Source of the DNA: Fibrobacterota bacterium
GTDB taxonomy: Bacteria; Fibrobacterota; Fibrobacteria; UBA11236
DNA: 64,000 nucleotides
Direction: 5' to 3'
NCBI GenBank assembly: GCA_019509785.1
Contig: JAEKLQ010000034.1
Coordinates: 34,720 to 98,719 of the forward strand
The first letter of the stretch is position 1; each line of letters begins with the position of its first letter. A model generated the notes under the pieces. The model had not been told where the DNA came from. It did not search any database and saw nothing but the letters and a program-made list of their open reading frames with translations. Positions 1 through 7,785 of the stretch are shown here, in pieces. A program made the position numbers and the translations under genes.

Positions 1-849
1 ACGCTCCGTGTCGGGGCCACCCGCACCGGGGAGGCCTTGTACGCGGCTTTCCAGGCGGACGCCGACTTGATGACCTTGGCCCAGGTGGCGCCGGCATCCA
101 AAGGGAGCACCGTGGTCACCAACGGCGAAGGCGCCGTCCTCGAATTCAACCTGGCGGGGCTGAGCAAGGCTTTCACGGTCAGCGTTACCAAGCCCAAGGT
201 GAGCGGCCTCTTGCGCTCTTCCCCCAAGGAAGAAGTCGTGGGCCAGATCCTCGACATCGATCTGAGCGAACGCCAGCCGTTCAAGGCCGATAGCGGGGCG
301 GTGCTGAAGTTGCCCGTCGCCAATGGCATCGCCCGCCGCCGCACCACCTATCTGGGCCATTGGAACTCCGGGCTATTGGCTTGGGAAAAGGTCGACAGCG
401 CATCGGCCGGCGCGGATGTTTCCGGCAAGGTCTATAGCTTTTCCAAATACGCGGTCCTAATGGGCAGTCTGCCGCTTGGCGCCTACGATATCACCTTGGC
501 CCCCAATCCTTTCTCGGCGGACGATCCCTGGGGCCTGCAATTGGGCTACAAGGTTTCCTCCGACGTCTCCAGCCAAGTGGGCGTGCGGGTAGAGGTTTAT
601 AACATGATGGGCGACAAGGTGTACGAAAGCGAGGAAACCCAATTAGGCAAAGGGGACTTGGTGACGCCCGGAACCAAAAAGGCCGCGCCCAAATCGCCCG
701 AGCGACGCGCGGCCCTGGGGCCTTTCGTCTGGGACGGCCGCGATACCCGGGGCGATCCCTGCCGTAACGGCCGCTATCTGTTCAAGCTAATCGTGAAGGA
801 TGGCAAGGGCAGCAAGGAATACCTGCGGAAAGTGGTGATGCTCAAATGA
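1..849 (+). CDS. C-terminal part of a large surface protein with FlgD-like Ig domain (5' truncated)
   Basis: The frame is open from base 1, so the gene begins upstream of the window and only about 282 residues are seen. The last 110 or so residues look like the FlgD Ig-like / gliding-type C-terminal domain found at the ends of long secreted proteins in FCB-group bacteria: a VYNMMGDKVYE strand, then FVWDGRDTRGDPCRNGRYLF and a KEYLRKVVMLK end. Such domains serve as sorting or anchoring modules on large exported proteins. Its TGA overlaps the ATG of the next gene (ATGA), which encodes a PorV-like outer-membrane protein, so the two are probably co-translated and functionally linked. The upstream domains, which would define its role, are not visible. 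Confidence 0.75.
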   Translation, partial: TLRVGATRTGEALYAAFQADADLMTLAQVAPASKGSTVVTNGEGAVLEFNLAGLSKAFTVSVTKPKVSGLLRSSPKEEVVGQILDIDLSERQPFKADSGAVLKLPVANGIARRRTTYLGHWNSGLLAWEKVDSASAGADVSGKVYSFSKYAVLMGSLPLGAYDITLAPNPFSADDPWGLQLGYKVSSDVSSQVGVRVEVYNMMGDKVYESEETQLGKGDLVTPGTKKAAPKSPERRAALGPFVWDGRDTRGDPCRNGRYLFKLIVKDGKGSKEYLRKVVMLK

Positions 850-1853
850 ACCGCTCCCGCGCCATCGCATGGGCCTGCTTATTCGCGGCCGCCGGTACCC
901 ACACCGATGCCGAATCCCTGGCCGGCGCGCCCGGTGCCTTCGCGCCCATCCCGATGGGAGGCCGCGGTACGGCGCTGGCCGGGGCGCAAACGGCCGCTCC
1001 CGATAACGTGGAAGCGATCCTTTATAACCCGGCGGCCATGGCGGCCACGAAGGACTGGTCGGGCGGATACTACTACAGCGATATGTATGGGCTCGTTCCC
1101 TACCATTTCACTTCCGGCACCTACCATATCCCGGGCCGCCCCTTCGTAGCCGGCGTCGCCTGGCTGCAAAACGGGGACGAGGTCTACTCCGAGAACGAGG
1201 TGCTTCTGGGCGGATCCTATGAGCGCGGTTGGGTGCAGCTGGGAGCCACCTATAAGCTCCGCTTCGCGGGCACGGGGGTAGGGGGGACCGAATTCCGCGA
1301 TCCGGAAACCAACCTGGGCCATCAAGTGCAGGCCAGCGCCCTGGGCCTGTTGGGCTTCGACGTGGGCGCCACGGTGCGGCCCTTCGGGTCCAAATACGCC
1401 ATGGGAGTGGTCCTCAAGGATCTCGCCTCCCGTATCGCCTGGGATACCCGTAACGAAGCGGGTACCGCGCGCGGGCAATACGCCGAGTACGTCCCGGTGA
1501 GCCTACGCTATGGGTTCCTTTTCGATCCGGATCCGTTCCTCGATTTCGCGGTGGATTATGAGCCAGCCTTGTACCATGACGGTTTGTCGCGCCTAGCCAC
1601 CGGCGCGGAATTCGTGCCCCTGGAACTGCTACCGGATTCTTGGGCCAAGCCTTACGTGCATGATGCGTTGGCGGCGCGCGTCGGATATGCGCGCAACATG
1701 TTCACCGCCGAGGCTTCCCATCGCTTGACCGCCGGGGCGGGGGTATCGGTACGCTACCTGGGCATACGCTTGTCGGTGGATGCGGCTTATGAGTGGGTGT
1801 TCAATTTCGATGGGAACAATAACCTGAGGCTCGGGTTTAACGTGAGCCGTTAG
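846..1853 (+). CDS. PorV/FadL-like outer-membrane beta-barrel protein
   Basis: A 335-residue protein with an N-terminal signal peptide (cleavage near residue 22, around THTDAES). A GGRGTALAGAQTAAPDNVEAI stretch is followed by LYNPAAMA, the hallmark N-terminal hatch motif of PorV/UPF0164 and FadL-type barrels. The rest alternates aromatic and small residues in barrel fashion and ends in NLRLGFNVSR. The expected role is an outer-membrane protein, either a channel or an export shuttle or attachment factor for large surface proteins. The second role fits because the start overlaps the stop of a gene encoding a large surface protein with a terminal Ig domain. Exact substrate unknown. Confidence 0.8.
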   Translation: MNRSRAIAWACLFAAAGTHTDAESLAGAPGAFAPIPMGGRGTALAGAQTAAPDNVEAILYNPAAMAATKDWSGGYYYSDMYGLVPYHFTSGTYHIPGRPFVAGVAWLQNGDEVYSENEVLLGGSYERGWVQLGATYKLRFAGTGVGGTEFRDPETNLGHQVQASALGLLGFDVGATVRPFGSKYAMGVVLKDLASRIAWDTRNEAGTARGQYAEYVPVSLRYGFLFDPDPFLDFAVDYEPALYHDGLSRLATGAEFVPLELLPDSWAKPYVHDALAARVGYARNMFTAEASHRLTAGAGVSVRYLGIRLSVDAAYEWVFNFDGNNNLRLGFNVSR

Positions 1854-1887
1854 AAGCCTTGCTCCGCCTTGGTTTGGCTTCAAAGAA

Positions 1888-2223
1888 ATGAAATTCGCCC
1901 TTCCCATTTTTACGGCTACCGCTTTGCTTATGCATGCATATCCGTTCTGGATTGCATGGTTGTTAAATTTGGAAAACGCCCCGGATTTCTGGCACGCAAG
2001 ATCAACTGAAATTTTTGTGAACTTAGCTTGCGCAATATTGGTAGGGGTACTCAATTGTGGGATTGTCCGGAAATTTGCAATTGCTTATTTAGGCGCCCTC
2101 GGTTTGCTTAGCACCTGGAATATCCTGAAAGGGCTGCAAGTTTATGCGCTCATGGCAATAATCGTAGACGCTTGGTCCCTAATCTCGGTTCATTTTGTCC
2201 GGAAAAAATACGATCACGTTTAA
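1888..2223 (+). CDS. Small hypothetical integral membrane protein
   Basis: A 111-residue, strongly hydrophobic protein with three or four predicted membrane segments (about residues 3-24, 45-63, 66-85 and 87-105) and a short basic end, VRKKYDHV. I do not recognise the family. It lies 34 nt after the PorV-like gene on the same strand, but has only a weak purine-rich ribosome site (AAAGAA). Its base composition is clearly more AT-rich than its neighbours, which may mean recent acquisition or simply a membrane-protein codon bias. No catalytic motif is seen. The open frame on the opposite strand has no better claim. Confidence 0.55.
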   Translation: MKFALPIFTATALLMHAYPFWIAWLLNLENAPDFWHARSTEIFVNLACAILVGVLNCGIVRKFAIAYLGALGLLSTWNILKGLQVYALMAIIVDAWSLISVHFVRKKYDHV

Positions 2224-2264
2224 TTGTGCAAATGACAGTGGTGTGGTGGACCGATAGGGGGCGT

Positions 2265-2375
2265 TGCGGGGGCCCGCCCCCGCAGAGCAAGGGGGTAGCG
2301 GAAGCCCGCTGCCGCCCAAGTTCCCACGTTGAACCATTCGGCAGCGGGCCGGAGCGAGGGGGAGGCTTCCCCCTC
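2265..2375. repeat. Cluster of three GC-rich perfect hairpins between convergent genes
   Basis: Three perfect inverted repeats lie in tandem: 2265-2284 (9-bp arms TGCGGGGGC/GCCCCCGCA), 2304-2314 with 2339-2349 (11-bp arms GCCCGCTGCCG/CGGCAGCGGGC) and 2356-2375 (8-bp arms GAGGGGGA/TCCCCCTC). They occupy the spacer between a plus-strand and a minus-strand gene. They could act as a two-way transcription barrier or be a REP-like palindromic unit. No U-tract follows, so a standard intrinsic terminator is not obvious. Confidence 0.6.
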
Positions 2376-2438
2376 TCAAAAGGCTTCGCAGATTAGTTTG
2401 GATTATCCCGACCGACCCAGGCTCCGAACCCGCCAGTC

Positions 2439-3572
2439 TCAAATCCCCATCCGGATCCCAAACATATAATGGCGATCCTCGAGCTGCCCAACATATAAGC
2501 CTGCCTCGTCCGCCCATGAAGTGAATTCCAATTGCAGGATGAACAGGTTGGCCGTAAGACCGTAACAAGGATAGCCGCCCTTGAAGCCGCCGCGGATCTG
2601 CGCCAGGCTCATGTTCATCTCGGCCCCGAAATCCACTTTTTGCAGGAAGTCTTTTTTCGCGAAGGCATCTTCGATATCCAAGTCGAAATTCACGTAGCGA
2701 AGCAGGCCCTGGTTGCGCAATACCGCCGGCAGGTAAGCCAGGCCGAAGCTGTAGGTGATCGGGACGGGATCGTTGTCGATGTTCAGGAACACGTTGTAGA
2801 CGACCGCTCCCACGCGCAGCTCGGTGGGGACGATGTCGTACAACGCGCCGGCGGTCAGGCCGAAGCCGAATCCGGGCTTGTAAATCCTCTCCTTCTCGGC
2901 GTCCAACATGTTCTGCAAGGTGTCGCCGGCAGTGGCGTAGTTCTGGATCGAAATGGATTGCTCGAAGATATGGTAGGTGGCAACGGTCGGGGATAGGCCG
3001 ATGCTGAGGCCGGGCAAGGGTTGGATGGCTCCCGCGACCTTGGCGACGAAATCGGTGCGGATGCGGGCGGTGGCGGCGGGGATGTAGATCCCCTTGTCCA
3101 GCATGAAGCGGCCTTGCGAGCCCAGGAACCAGGCCGCGCCGATGCCCAAGGGCAAATCGGGATCGGTGCTGCGGGCCGCGAAGTGCATTTCCGGGGCGGT
3201 GCCCAAGGTAATGGGCCGCCGGTCGAAGATCATGATGTCGTCCACCAGGGTATTGTCCGCGGCCATGCTGTCGACGCTCGCGAAGCTCCCGGAATGCGCC
3301 CCGGCCACGTTGAGCGCGTCCCCGGCCACCCCGAACAAATCGCCCACGTCGAATTTCAGGGCGATGCCCGCGTCCAAAGGCGTGTTCAAGCGCGCCAGAC
3401 CGGCGGGGTTATAGTAGATGCCGCTATAATCGTCGGACAAGCCCACGAAGGCGCCGCCCATCCCCAGGGCCCTCCCGCTCAGGTAAACCGGCCCCCGCAC
3501 GGCCCAGGCGGCGGTTGCGGAAAGGGTAGCCAAAGTGGCGATGAGGAGGGATTGGCCGAACGGGCGCTTCAT
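2439..3572 (-). CDS. PorV/FadL-like outer-membrane protein
   Basis: A 377-residue protein with a signal peptide (cleavage near ATAAWA, residue 24). The motif GRALGMGGAFVGLSDDYSGI is followed by YYNPAGLARL, the same hatch signature as the protein at 846-1853 but otherwise divergent, so the two are paralogous rather than duplicated. The remainder looks like a beta-barrel and ends with HYMFGIRMGI. It starts 1 nt after the stop of the lipoprotein gene at 3574-4884 and should be translated from the same transcript. Probable role: outer-membrane channel or conjugate-export factor; partner likely the lipoprotein. Confidence 0.78.
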   Translation of the reverse strand: MKRPFGQSLLIATLATLSATAAWAVRGPVYLSGRALGMGGAFVGLSDDYSGIYYNPAGLARLNTPLDAGIALKFDVGDLFGVAGDALNVAGAHSGSFASVDSMAADNTLVDDIMIFDRRPITLGTAPEMHFAARSTDPDLPLGIGAAWFLGSQGRFMLDKGIYIPAATARIRTDFVAKVAGAIQPLPGLSIGLSPTVATYHIFEQSISIQNYATAGDTLQNMLDAEKERIYKPGFGFGLTAGALYDIVPTELRVGAVVYNVFLNIDNDPVPITYSFGLAYLPAVLRNQGLLRYVNFDLDIEDAFAKKDFLQKVDFGAEMNMSLAQIRGGFKGGYPCYGLTANLFILQLEFTSWADEAGLYVGQLEDRHYMFGIRMGI

Positions 3573-3573
3573 C

Positions 3574-4884
3574 TCATTTCCCCTTCTTGAAGCCTTTCAC
3601 CGCCCCCTTGCATAAATCGAAGGTCGTCACGGTGTCTTTCACGGGCGGCGATACGCTGGAATCCATCACCACCACGGTGCGGCGCGTATCCACCAGGCCG
3701 GTATCCGAGGGGGCCCAATAAATCTGGCCCTTACGCTCGGGGTGGGTGAACAGGCGGGCGGGAGCGAAGGATTCCTCGTAGCGGGAAGTGAACAGGCTTT
3801 CGTCGGGATCAGCCGCGTCGATCTTGCCGTCCCCGTCGTTATCCGCCAAATCCTTTTCGGCATGGTAGAAGACGTTCCCGGCCGTGTCCGGCGCGCCGCG
3901 GGAATCCTCGTCCACGCGGCCGTCGCCATCGTTGTCGATGCCGTCCAACAGCTCCTCGTCGACGCAGCCGTCCCCGTCGTTATCGACCTTGTCGAAGACC
4001 TTGTAGATGACCACGGTGGCCCCGGCATCCTGGATGAATTTCTTCACCTGGCCGATGGCCGAATCGCCCACCTGGTCGGCTGCCCCGGGGAGCGCGGACT
4101 TCACCTTCGCGCAATTGCTGTCGGCCGTGTCGCATTTGACGCCGCCCACGAGGCTGTCCTTCTTGTCGAGGACGCCATTGAGGAACAGGTCTATGGCCTT
4201 ATCGCTCTTGGCCAGCAGATCGCTGGACTTGTCCAAGAGGTTGTTCAGGGCGCCTATCTTGGCCGTATCATTCTTGAGATCGGCGATGTGGGCCATGATA
4301 CTGTCGGGATTGAGCTTGGTGGGATCCGTGAAGTCGATGATGCCGCTCAGGATATTGTCCTTGGAGTTGATGCGCCCGTCCCCGTTGAAATCGGCGATGG
4401 AAAGCACGGCTTCGATGGCGGAGGCCAGGGCATAGTCGGCGGAGAAGCGCCGGGCCGGGATGATGCCGTCGCTGAGCCCGCGCGCGTCTCGATTAGCGAG
4501 CAGGCCCAGGTAGGCGTTGATGCCGCGGTTGGCCACGTAGATCTTGTCCTTGATGGAATCCGGCTCGCCCAGGAAGGGTATGGTCTTGCCGTCGTTGTTT
4601 TGGAACGACTCCAGCAGTTGGAACATATTGATGCGCTGTTCCAGGAGGCGGGCTTTGGCGGCGCCATAATAGGCCTCCGATTTGGACGAATCCTTCGCCA
4701 GCGCCGCGTTGAACTCGTCCAGGGCCTGGGCGTATTCCGCCTTTTGCAGGAACAGCTGGCCTTCGAAGATGTGTTGGTCGGCGGTGTCGGCGGAGGTGCC
4801 CACGGCTTCTTTGAAGATGTTGCATCCGGAAGCGGCCAAGGCCAATACGGCCAGCGCGGCGCGGGCCGCAAGGAATCGAAGCAT
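3574..4884 (-). CDS. TPR lipoprotein with dockerin/thrombospondin-type calcium-binding repeats
   Basis: A 436-residue lipoprotein: hydrophobic signal ending in LAASGC (lipidated Cys 21). A TPR-like helix pair follows (about residues 38-85: FEGQLFLQKAEYAQALDEF). In the middle is a DFNGDGRINSKDN loop, typical of a dockerin or EF-hand. Near residues 300-365 are three D-x-D-x-D-G loops (DNDGDGCVDE, DNDGDGRVDE, DNDGDGKIDA) like thrombospondin type 3 repeats. It should sit in the outer membrane or periplasm and bind calcium. It precedes and nearly abuts the PorV-like gene on the minus strand, suggesting a lipoprotein plus barrel unit. The specific process is not evident. Confidence 0.75.
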   Translation of the reverse strand: MLRFLAARAALAVLALAASGCNIFKEAVGTSADTADQHIFEGQLFLQKAEYAQALDEFNAALAKDSSKSEAYYGAAKARLLEQRINMFQLLESFQNNDGKTIPFLGEPDSIKDKIYVANRGINAYLGLLANRDARGLSDGIIPARRFSADYALASAIEAVLSIADFNGDGRINSKDNILSGIIDFTDPTKLNPDSIMAHIADLKNDTAKIGALNNLLDKSSDLLAKSDKAIDLFLNGVLDKKDSLVGGVKCDTADSNCAKVKSALPGAADQVGDSAIGQVKKFIQDAGATVVIYKVFDKVDNDGDGCVDEELLDGIDNDGDGRVDEDSRGAPDTAGNVFYHAEKDLADNDGDGKIDAADPDESLFTSRYEESFAPARLFTHPERKGQIYWAPSDTGLVDTRRTVVVMDSSVSPPVKDTVTTFDLCKGAVKGFKKGK

Positions 4885-4940
4885 GCGGAGATTTTAGCAC
4901 GCTGGCCGCGACGAGGGCAACCTTCCCGGAAGTCTTCGGC

Positions 4941-6035
4941 TTACGGGCGCAAAACCATATGATGGATGAGGTATCCGTCCGCCCGCGCGGCGATCTCCAC
5001 GGTGGGGAAACGGGCCCGCGCCGGCTTGGCGTAGTCGAGGAATTGGTTGGCCACCACCCAGGCTTCGCCGCCATCGCGCAATGCCGAAGCTATGCATTCG
5101 ATCATGCGCGCGGGCAGGGTATAGTCGGTGGCCGCGCCTTCATGGAAAGGCGGGTTGGCGAGCACGAGATCGAACTGGCCGGCGGGAGCGGAAGCCGCAT
5201 CGGCGCATAATACCCGGCCGGGAAGGCCCGCTTCGGCGAAGTTGCGGGCGCCGCAGGCGATGGCGGTGGCGCTGGCGTCGAGGGCGAGTACGTCGGCGGC
5301 CCCGCGCGCGAAGGCTGCCAACCCTAAGGCGCCGCTTCCGCAGCAAAGATCGAGTACCCGCAGCCCGGTGCAATCCGGCACGTGCCGGGCCAGCAGCGCC
5401 GTCCCCGCATCGGTGCCGCGGTATGCGAACACGCCCGGCTTGGTCCGGTAAGCCGTTTCGCCGGCGGGATGCGCAAGGGTATGGCGTAAGGAACGGTAAT
5501 AGCCGGGATCTTCGATCGAATCGGAAGGTTGTGGGGCGTTCTTAAGGAAACGCAGCAGGCGGCAGGAGTGCTTGAGCGCGAGCATGGCCCCGCTTCCGAA
5601 ATGGAGTTCGGCCCGTTTGGCGAAACTCTTGATCCCTTCTTGGTTGGCCGCCGCCGCCAACAAATCCCCGCCAACCTTGAGCATGCGGAAGGACTCCAGC
5701 AAGGCCGAATTCACGCTCGCGGTTCCGCGACCCAGCCGCATTACGATGCGGTCGAAATGGCCTTCAGGGAATCGGTGCTCCGGGAGGAAATCCTCCATCG
5801 TCCCGGCGGGACGCTCGGCCCAGCAGGGCTGATCGCCAAGGATCACCCGCACCGGCCCGCCGTCCCTGACAGCGGCCGCGGCGGGTTGCAGATCCGCATG
5901 GCAAAGGACTTCGCCGTAACGCGCGGCATACTTCTCGATCAAGGCCGGCGATCCGGCGCATCCGAGCAGCAGCACCCGGCGGCCTTCGCCGGTCGGGGCG
6001 GCCTCCAACAGGCCCAGGGCCGGATCGTCGCTCAT
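4941..6035 (-). CDS. RsmC/RlmG-like rRNA guanine-N2 methyltransferase
   Basis: A class I SAM methyltransferase of 364 residues. The C-terminal half has the SAM-binding motif VLDLCCGSGALGLAAFARGA and the catalytic motif NPPFHEG, typical of guanine-N2 rRNA methyltransferases such as RsmC (16S G1207) and RlmG (23S G1835). The N-terminal half is a degenerate methyltransferase-like duplicate (VLLLGCAGSPALIEKY), as in that family. The chosen ATG at 6035 overlaps the stop of the rsuA-like gene as ATGA; the frame is open 27 codons further upstream, but those codons lie inside rsuA. Last gene of the run glnE-rsmG-rsuA-this. Which rRNA position it modifies cannot be told from sequence alone. Confidence 0.8.
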   Translation of the reverse strand: MSDDPALGLLEAAPTGEGRRVLLLGCAGSPALIEKYAARYGEVLCHADLQPAAAAVRDGGPVRVILGDQPCWAERPAGTMEDFLPEHRFPEGHFDRIVMRLGRGTASVNSALLESFRMLKVGGDLLAAAANQEGIKSFAKRAELHFGSGAMLALKHSCRLLRFLKNAPQPSDSIEDPGYYRSLRHTLAHPAGETAYRTKPGVFAYRGTDAGTALLARHVPDCTGLRVLDLCCGSGALGLAAFARGAADVLALDASATAIACGARNFAEAGLPGRVLCADAASAPAGQFDLVLANPPFHEGAATDYTLPARMIECIASALRDGGEAWVVANQFLDYAKPARARFPTVEIAARADGYLIHHMVLRP

Positions 6036-6847
6036 GCCGGTCCTTCCGTGCCTGCGCTGGTATTTCCGGGGGGCCGCAACAAGCCCTCGACTTCCTCTTC
6101 GGAAAGGAATCGCCAAGCACCCGGCGCGAGGTTTCCGTCCAGGGGAACCGGCCCGATGGCGATGCGGTGAATGGCTTCCACGCGATTGCCCACGGCGCCG
6201 AACATCCGCTTCACTTGATGGTAGCGCCCTTCCGTGAGGGTGATGCGGCAGCGTTTTTCGCCATCCATCACCACTTGCGCGGGGCGCGTCGGCTCTACAT
6301 CATCCCGTAGTTCCACCCCCGCCGTGAGTTTTTGGATTTGATCCGGCTTAACGGGGTGCTTTAGATCCACCTGGTAAGTCTTGGCCACGTGCCGCTTGGG
6401 CGAAGTGAGATGATGGATGAATTCCCCCGAGTCGCTCAGGAGAAGCAGACCCGTGGTATCGGCGTCCAGGCGTCCCACCGCTTCCAAGCCCCGCCGCAGG
6501 ATAGGTTCGGGGAAAAAGGAGAAGACGCTGCGATGATGTCCGGGCGCGTGGCTGCATTCGCAATCGGCGGGTTTGTGGAAAGCGAGATACAAGGACTCCC
6601 GAAAAGGCAGTTCCAGGTTCCCGACGCGGAACCAGAGGCCGGCCGCATCGATCACGGCTTCGGGGTCGGAAATCCCTTCCCAACGCATGGGACCCGCCGG
6701 CTCGGACCCCATAGGCCCGGGCGGAGGGTCTCCCATCGGCCGCCCCAAGGCCACCTGGCCGGATCGGATCAGGCGGGCGCAGTCCTTACGTGTGCCGAAC
6801 CCTTGCGCGGTCAGCAGGCCCGCCAGGCCGGGATTTTTCTTGGCCAT
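6032..6847 (-). CDS. rsuA: 16S rRNA pseudouridine synthase, RsuA/RluB/E/F family
   Basis: 271 residues. An N-terminal S4-like RNA-binding region (about 5-40, LLTAQGFGTRKDCARLIRSG) is followed by the RsuA catalytic domain. Catalytic Asp 128 lies in GRLDADTTGLLLL, and the family motif TEGRYHQVKRMFGAVGNRV comes later. RsuA isomerises U516 of 16S rRNA; RluB, RluE and RluF act on 23S rRNA. RsuA is preferred because the neighbours rsmG and an RsmC-like enzyme also modify rRNA, but paralogues are hard to separate. A Pro/Gly/Met-rich insert at residues 36-56 breaks the usual S4-to-catalytic linker. It starts 8 nt after the rsmG stop. Confidence 0.82.
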   Translation of the reverse strand: MAKKNPGLAGLLTAQGFGTRKDCARLIRSGQVALGRPMGDPPPGPMGSEPAGPMRWEGISDPEAVIDAAGLWFRVGNLELPFRESLYLAFHKPADCECSHAPGHHRSVFSFFPEPILRRGLEAVGRLDADTTGLLLLSDSGEFIHHLTSPKRHVAKTYQVDLKHPVKPDQIQKLTAGVELRDDVEPTRPAQVVMDGEKRCRITLTEGRYHQVKRMFGAVGNRVEAIHRIAIGPVPLDGNLAPGAWRFLSEEEVEGLLRPPGNTSAGTEGPA

Positions 6848-6855
6848 GCTACGAT

Positions 6856-7785
6856 TCAGCCATCTTCCGGATCGGCGGGGGCCACGTCCCGTTCCTGGGT
6901 CTCATCGTAGGCGGATCCTTTTCCATCGGTCAGCTTGATCCGTTCCAGGATCAACAGGACCCGATCCTGTTGGGTATTGGGGATCCGGTAAGCATGGTTG
7001 CGGATGATCTTGTATTCGTCGCTCTGGAAGGCGGCGACTTCCTCGGCCGCCTTCGGGCCCTTCATGAAAATGGCCTTGCCTCCCAGGCCCAGGCAACTGC
7101 CGAAGCGCGGCAAGGTCTTCTCCACCGTCTCGAAGGCGCGCGTGATGGTTGCCGCGAAAGGTTGGGTCAGGCTGCGGGAGGTCACCTTATGGCCGAACAC
7201 CGAAATATCCGTAAGGCCCAATTCACGGATAGCGAGCTCCAGGAACTGGACGCGCCGGGGCCGCGGTTCCGCCAGGACCATGCGCGTGGACGGGGACATG
7301 AGTTTGATCATGAGGCCGGGGAAGCCGGCGCCGGTTCCCACGTCGACCAAGGGGGAGGGCCAACGGCCCTGCATCAGGCCGTGGAGGATCATGCAATCGG
7401 CGTAGTGCCTTTGCGCGATGGTATCGAAGCCGATCAGGCGGGTGAGGTCTTGATCATGGTTATGCTCGCGAAGCAGCTGATGATAGGCCCAAAGCTTGTC
7501 CAAGGTCGGCGGACGCAAGTGGACCCCGTACCGGGCCAGCAATTGCCCCAAGACCACCTTGGAGGGCCTGATGGCAGGCGCTTTGCCGAAGCGGTTGGCA
7601 GGCTTGCCTGGCTGTCCTCCAGGCTTGCCCGAGCGACCCTCGGATTTGCTTGACCGGGCTTCGGGTTTGCCCGTCCAGCTATCCACCTTTCCCGTCTGGC
7701 CACCGGTATTGCCGAAACGGCCGCCGGGTTTCCCATTGCCCTGGCCGTCCCGGCGCGGCAATCCCCGTCCTCCGCGCTTCTGCAT
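6856..7785 (-). CDS. rsmG: 16S rRNA (guanine527-N7)-methyltransferase RsmG with basic low-complexity N-terminal extension
   Basis: The C-terminal 230 residues match RsmG (GidB): LVDVGTGAGFPGLMIKLM is the SAM-binding loop, followed by LAEPRPRRVQFLELAIRELGL. The enzyme makes m7G527 in 16S rRNA. At 309 residues it is about 100 longer than E. coli RsmG. Residues 1-75 are a Gly/Lys/Arg/Pro-rich segment built of loose G-K-P-G-G/G-R-F-G-type repeats, likely disordered and able to bind nucleic acid. The ATG at 7785 overlaps the glnE stop as TAATG, which supports this start. No alternative start lies just before the conserved domain. Confidence 0.88.
   Translation of the reverse strand: MQKRGGRGLPRRDGQGNGKPGGRFGNTGGQTGKVDSWTGKPEARSSKSEGRSGKPGGQPGKPANRFGKAPAIRPSKVVLGQLLARYGVHLRPPTLDKLWAYHQLLREHNHDQDLTRLIGFDTIAQRHYADCMILHGLMQGRWPSPLVDVGTGAGFPGLMIKLMSPSTRMVLAEPRPRRVQFLELAIRELGLTDISVFGHKVTSRSLTQPFAATITRAFETVEKTLPRFGSCLGLGGKAIFMKGPKAAEEVAAFQSDEYKIIRNHAYRIPNTQQDRVLLILERIKLTDGKGSAYDETQERDVAPADPEDG

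Noticed and set aside
2172..2396. 74-residue plus-strand frame through the hairpin cluster
   Set aside because: It crosses three inverted repeats and has no ribosome site or protein-like composition.
3742..4962. 406-residue open frame antisense to the lipoprotein gene
   Set aside because: The minus-strand frame has a lipobox, TPR and calcium loops; this one has only Val/Gly/Asp-rich shadow sequence.
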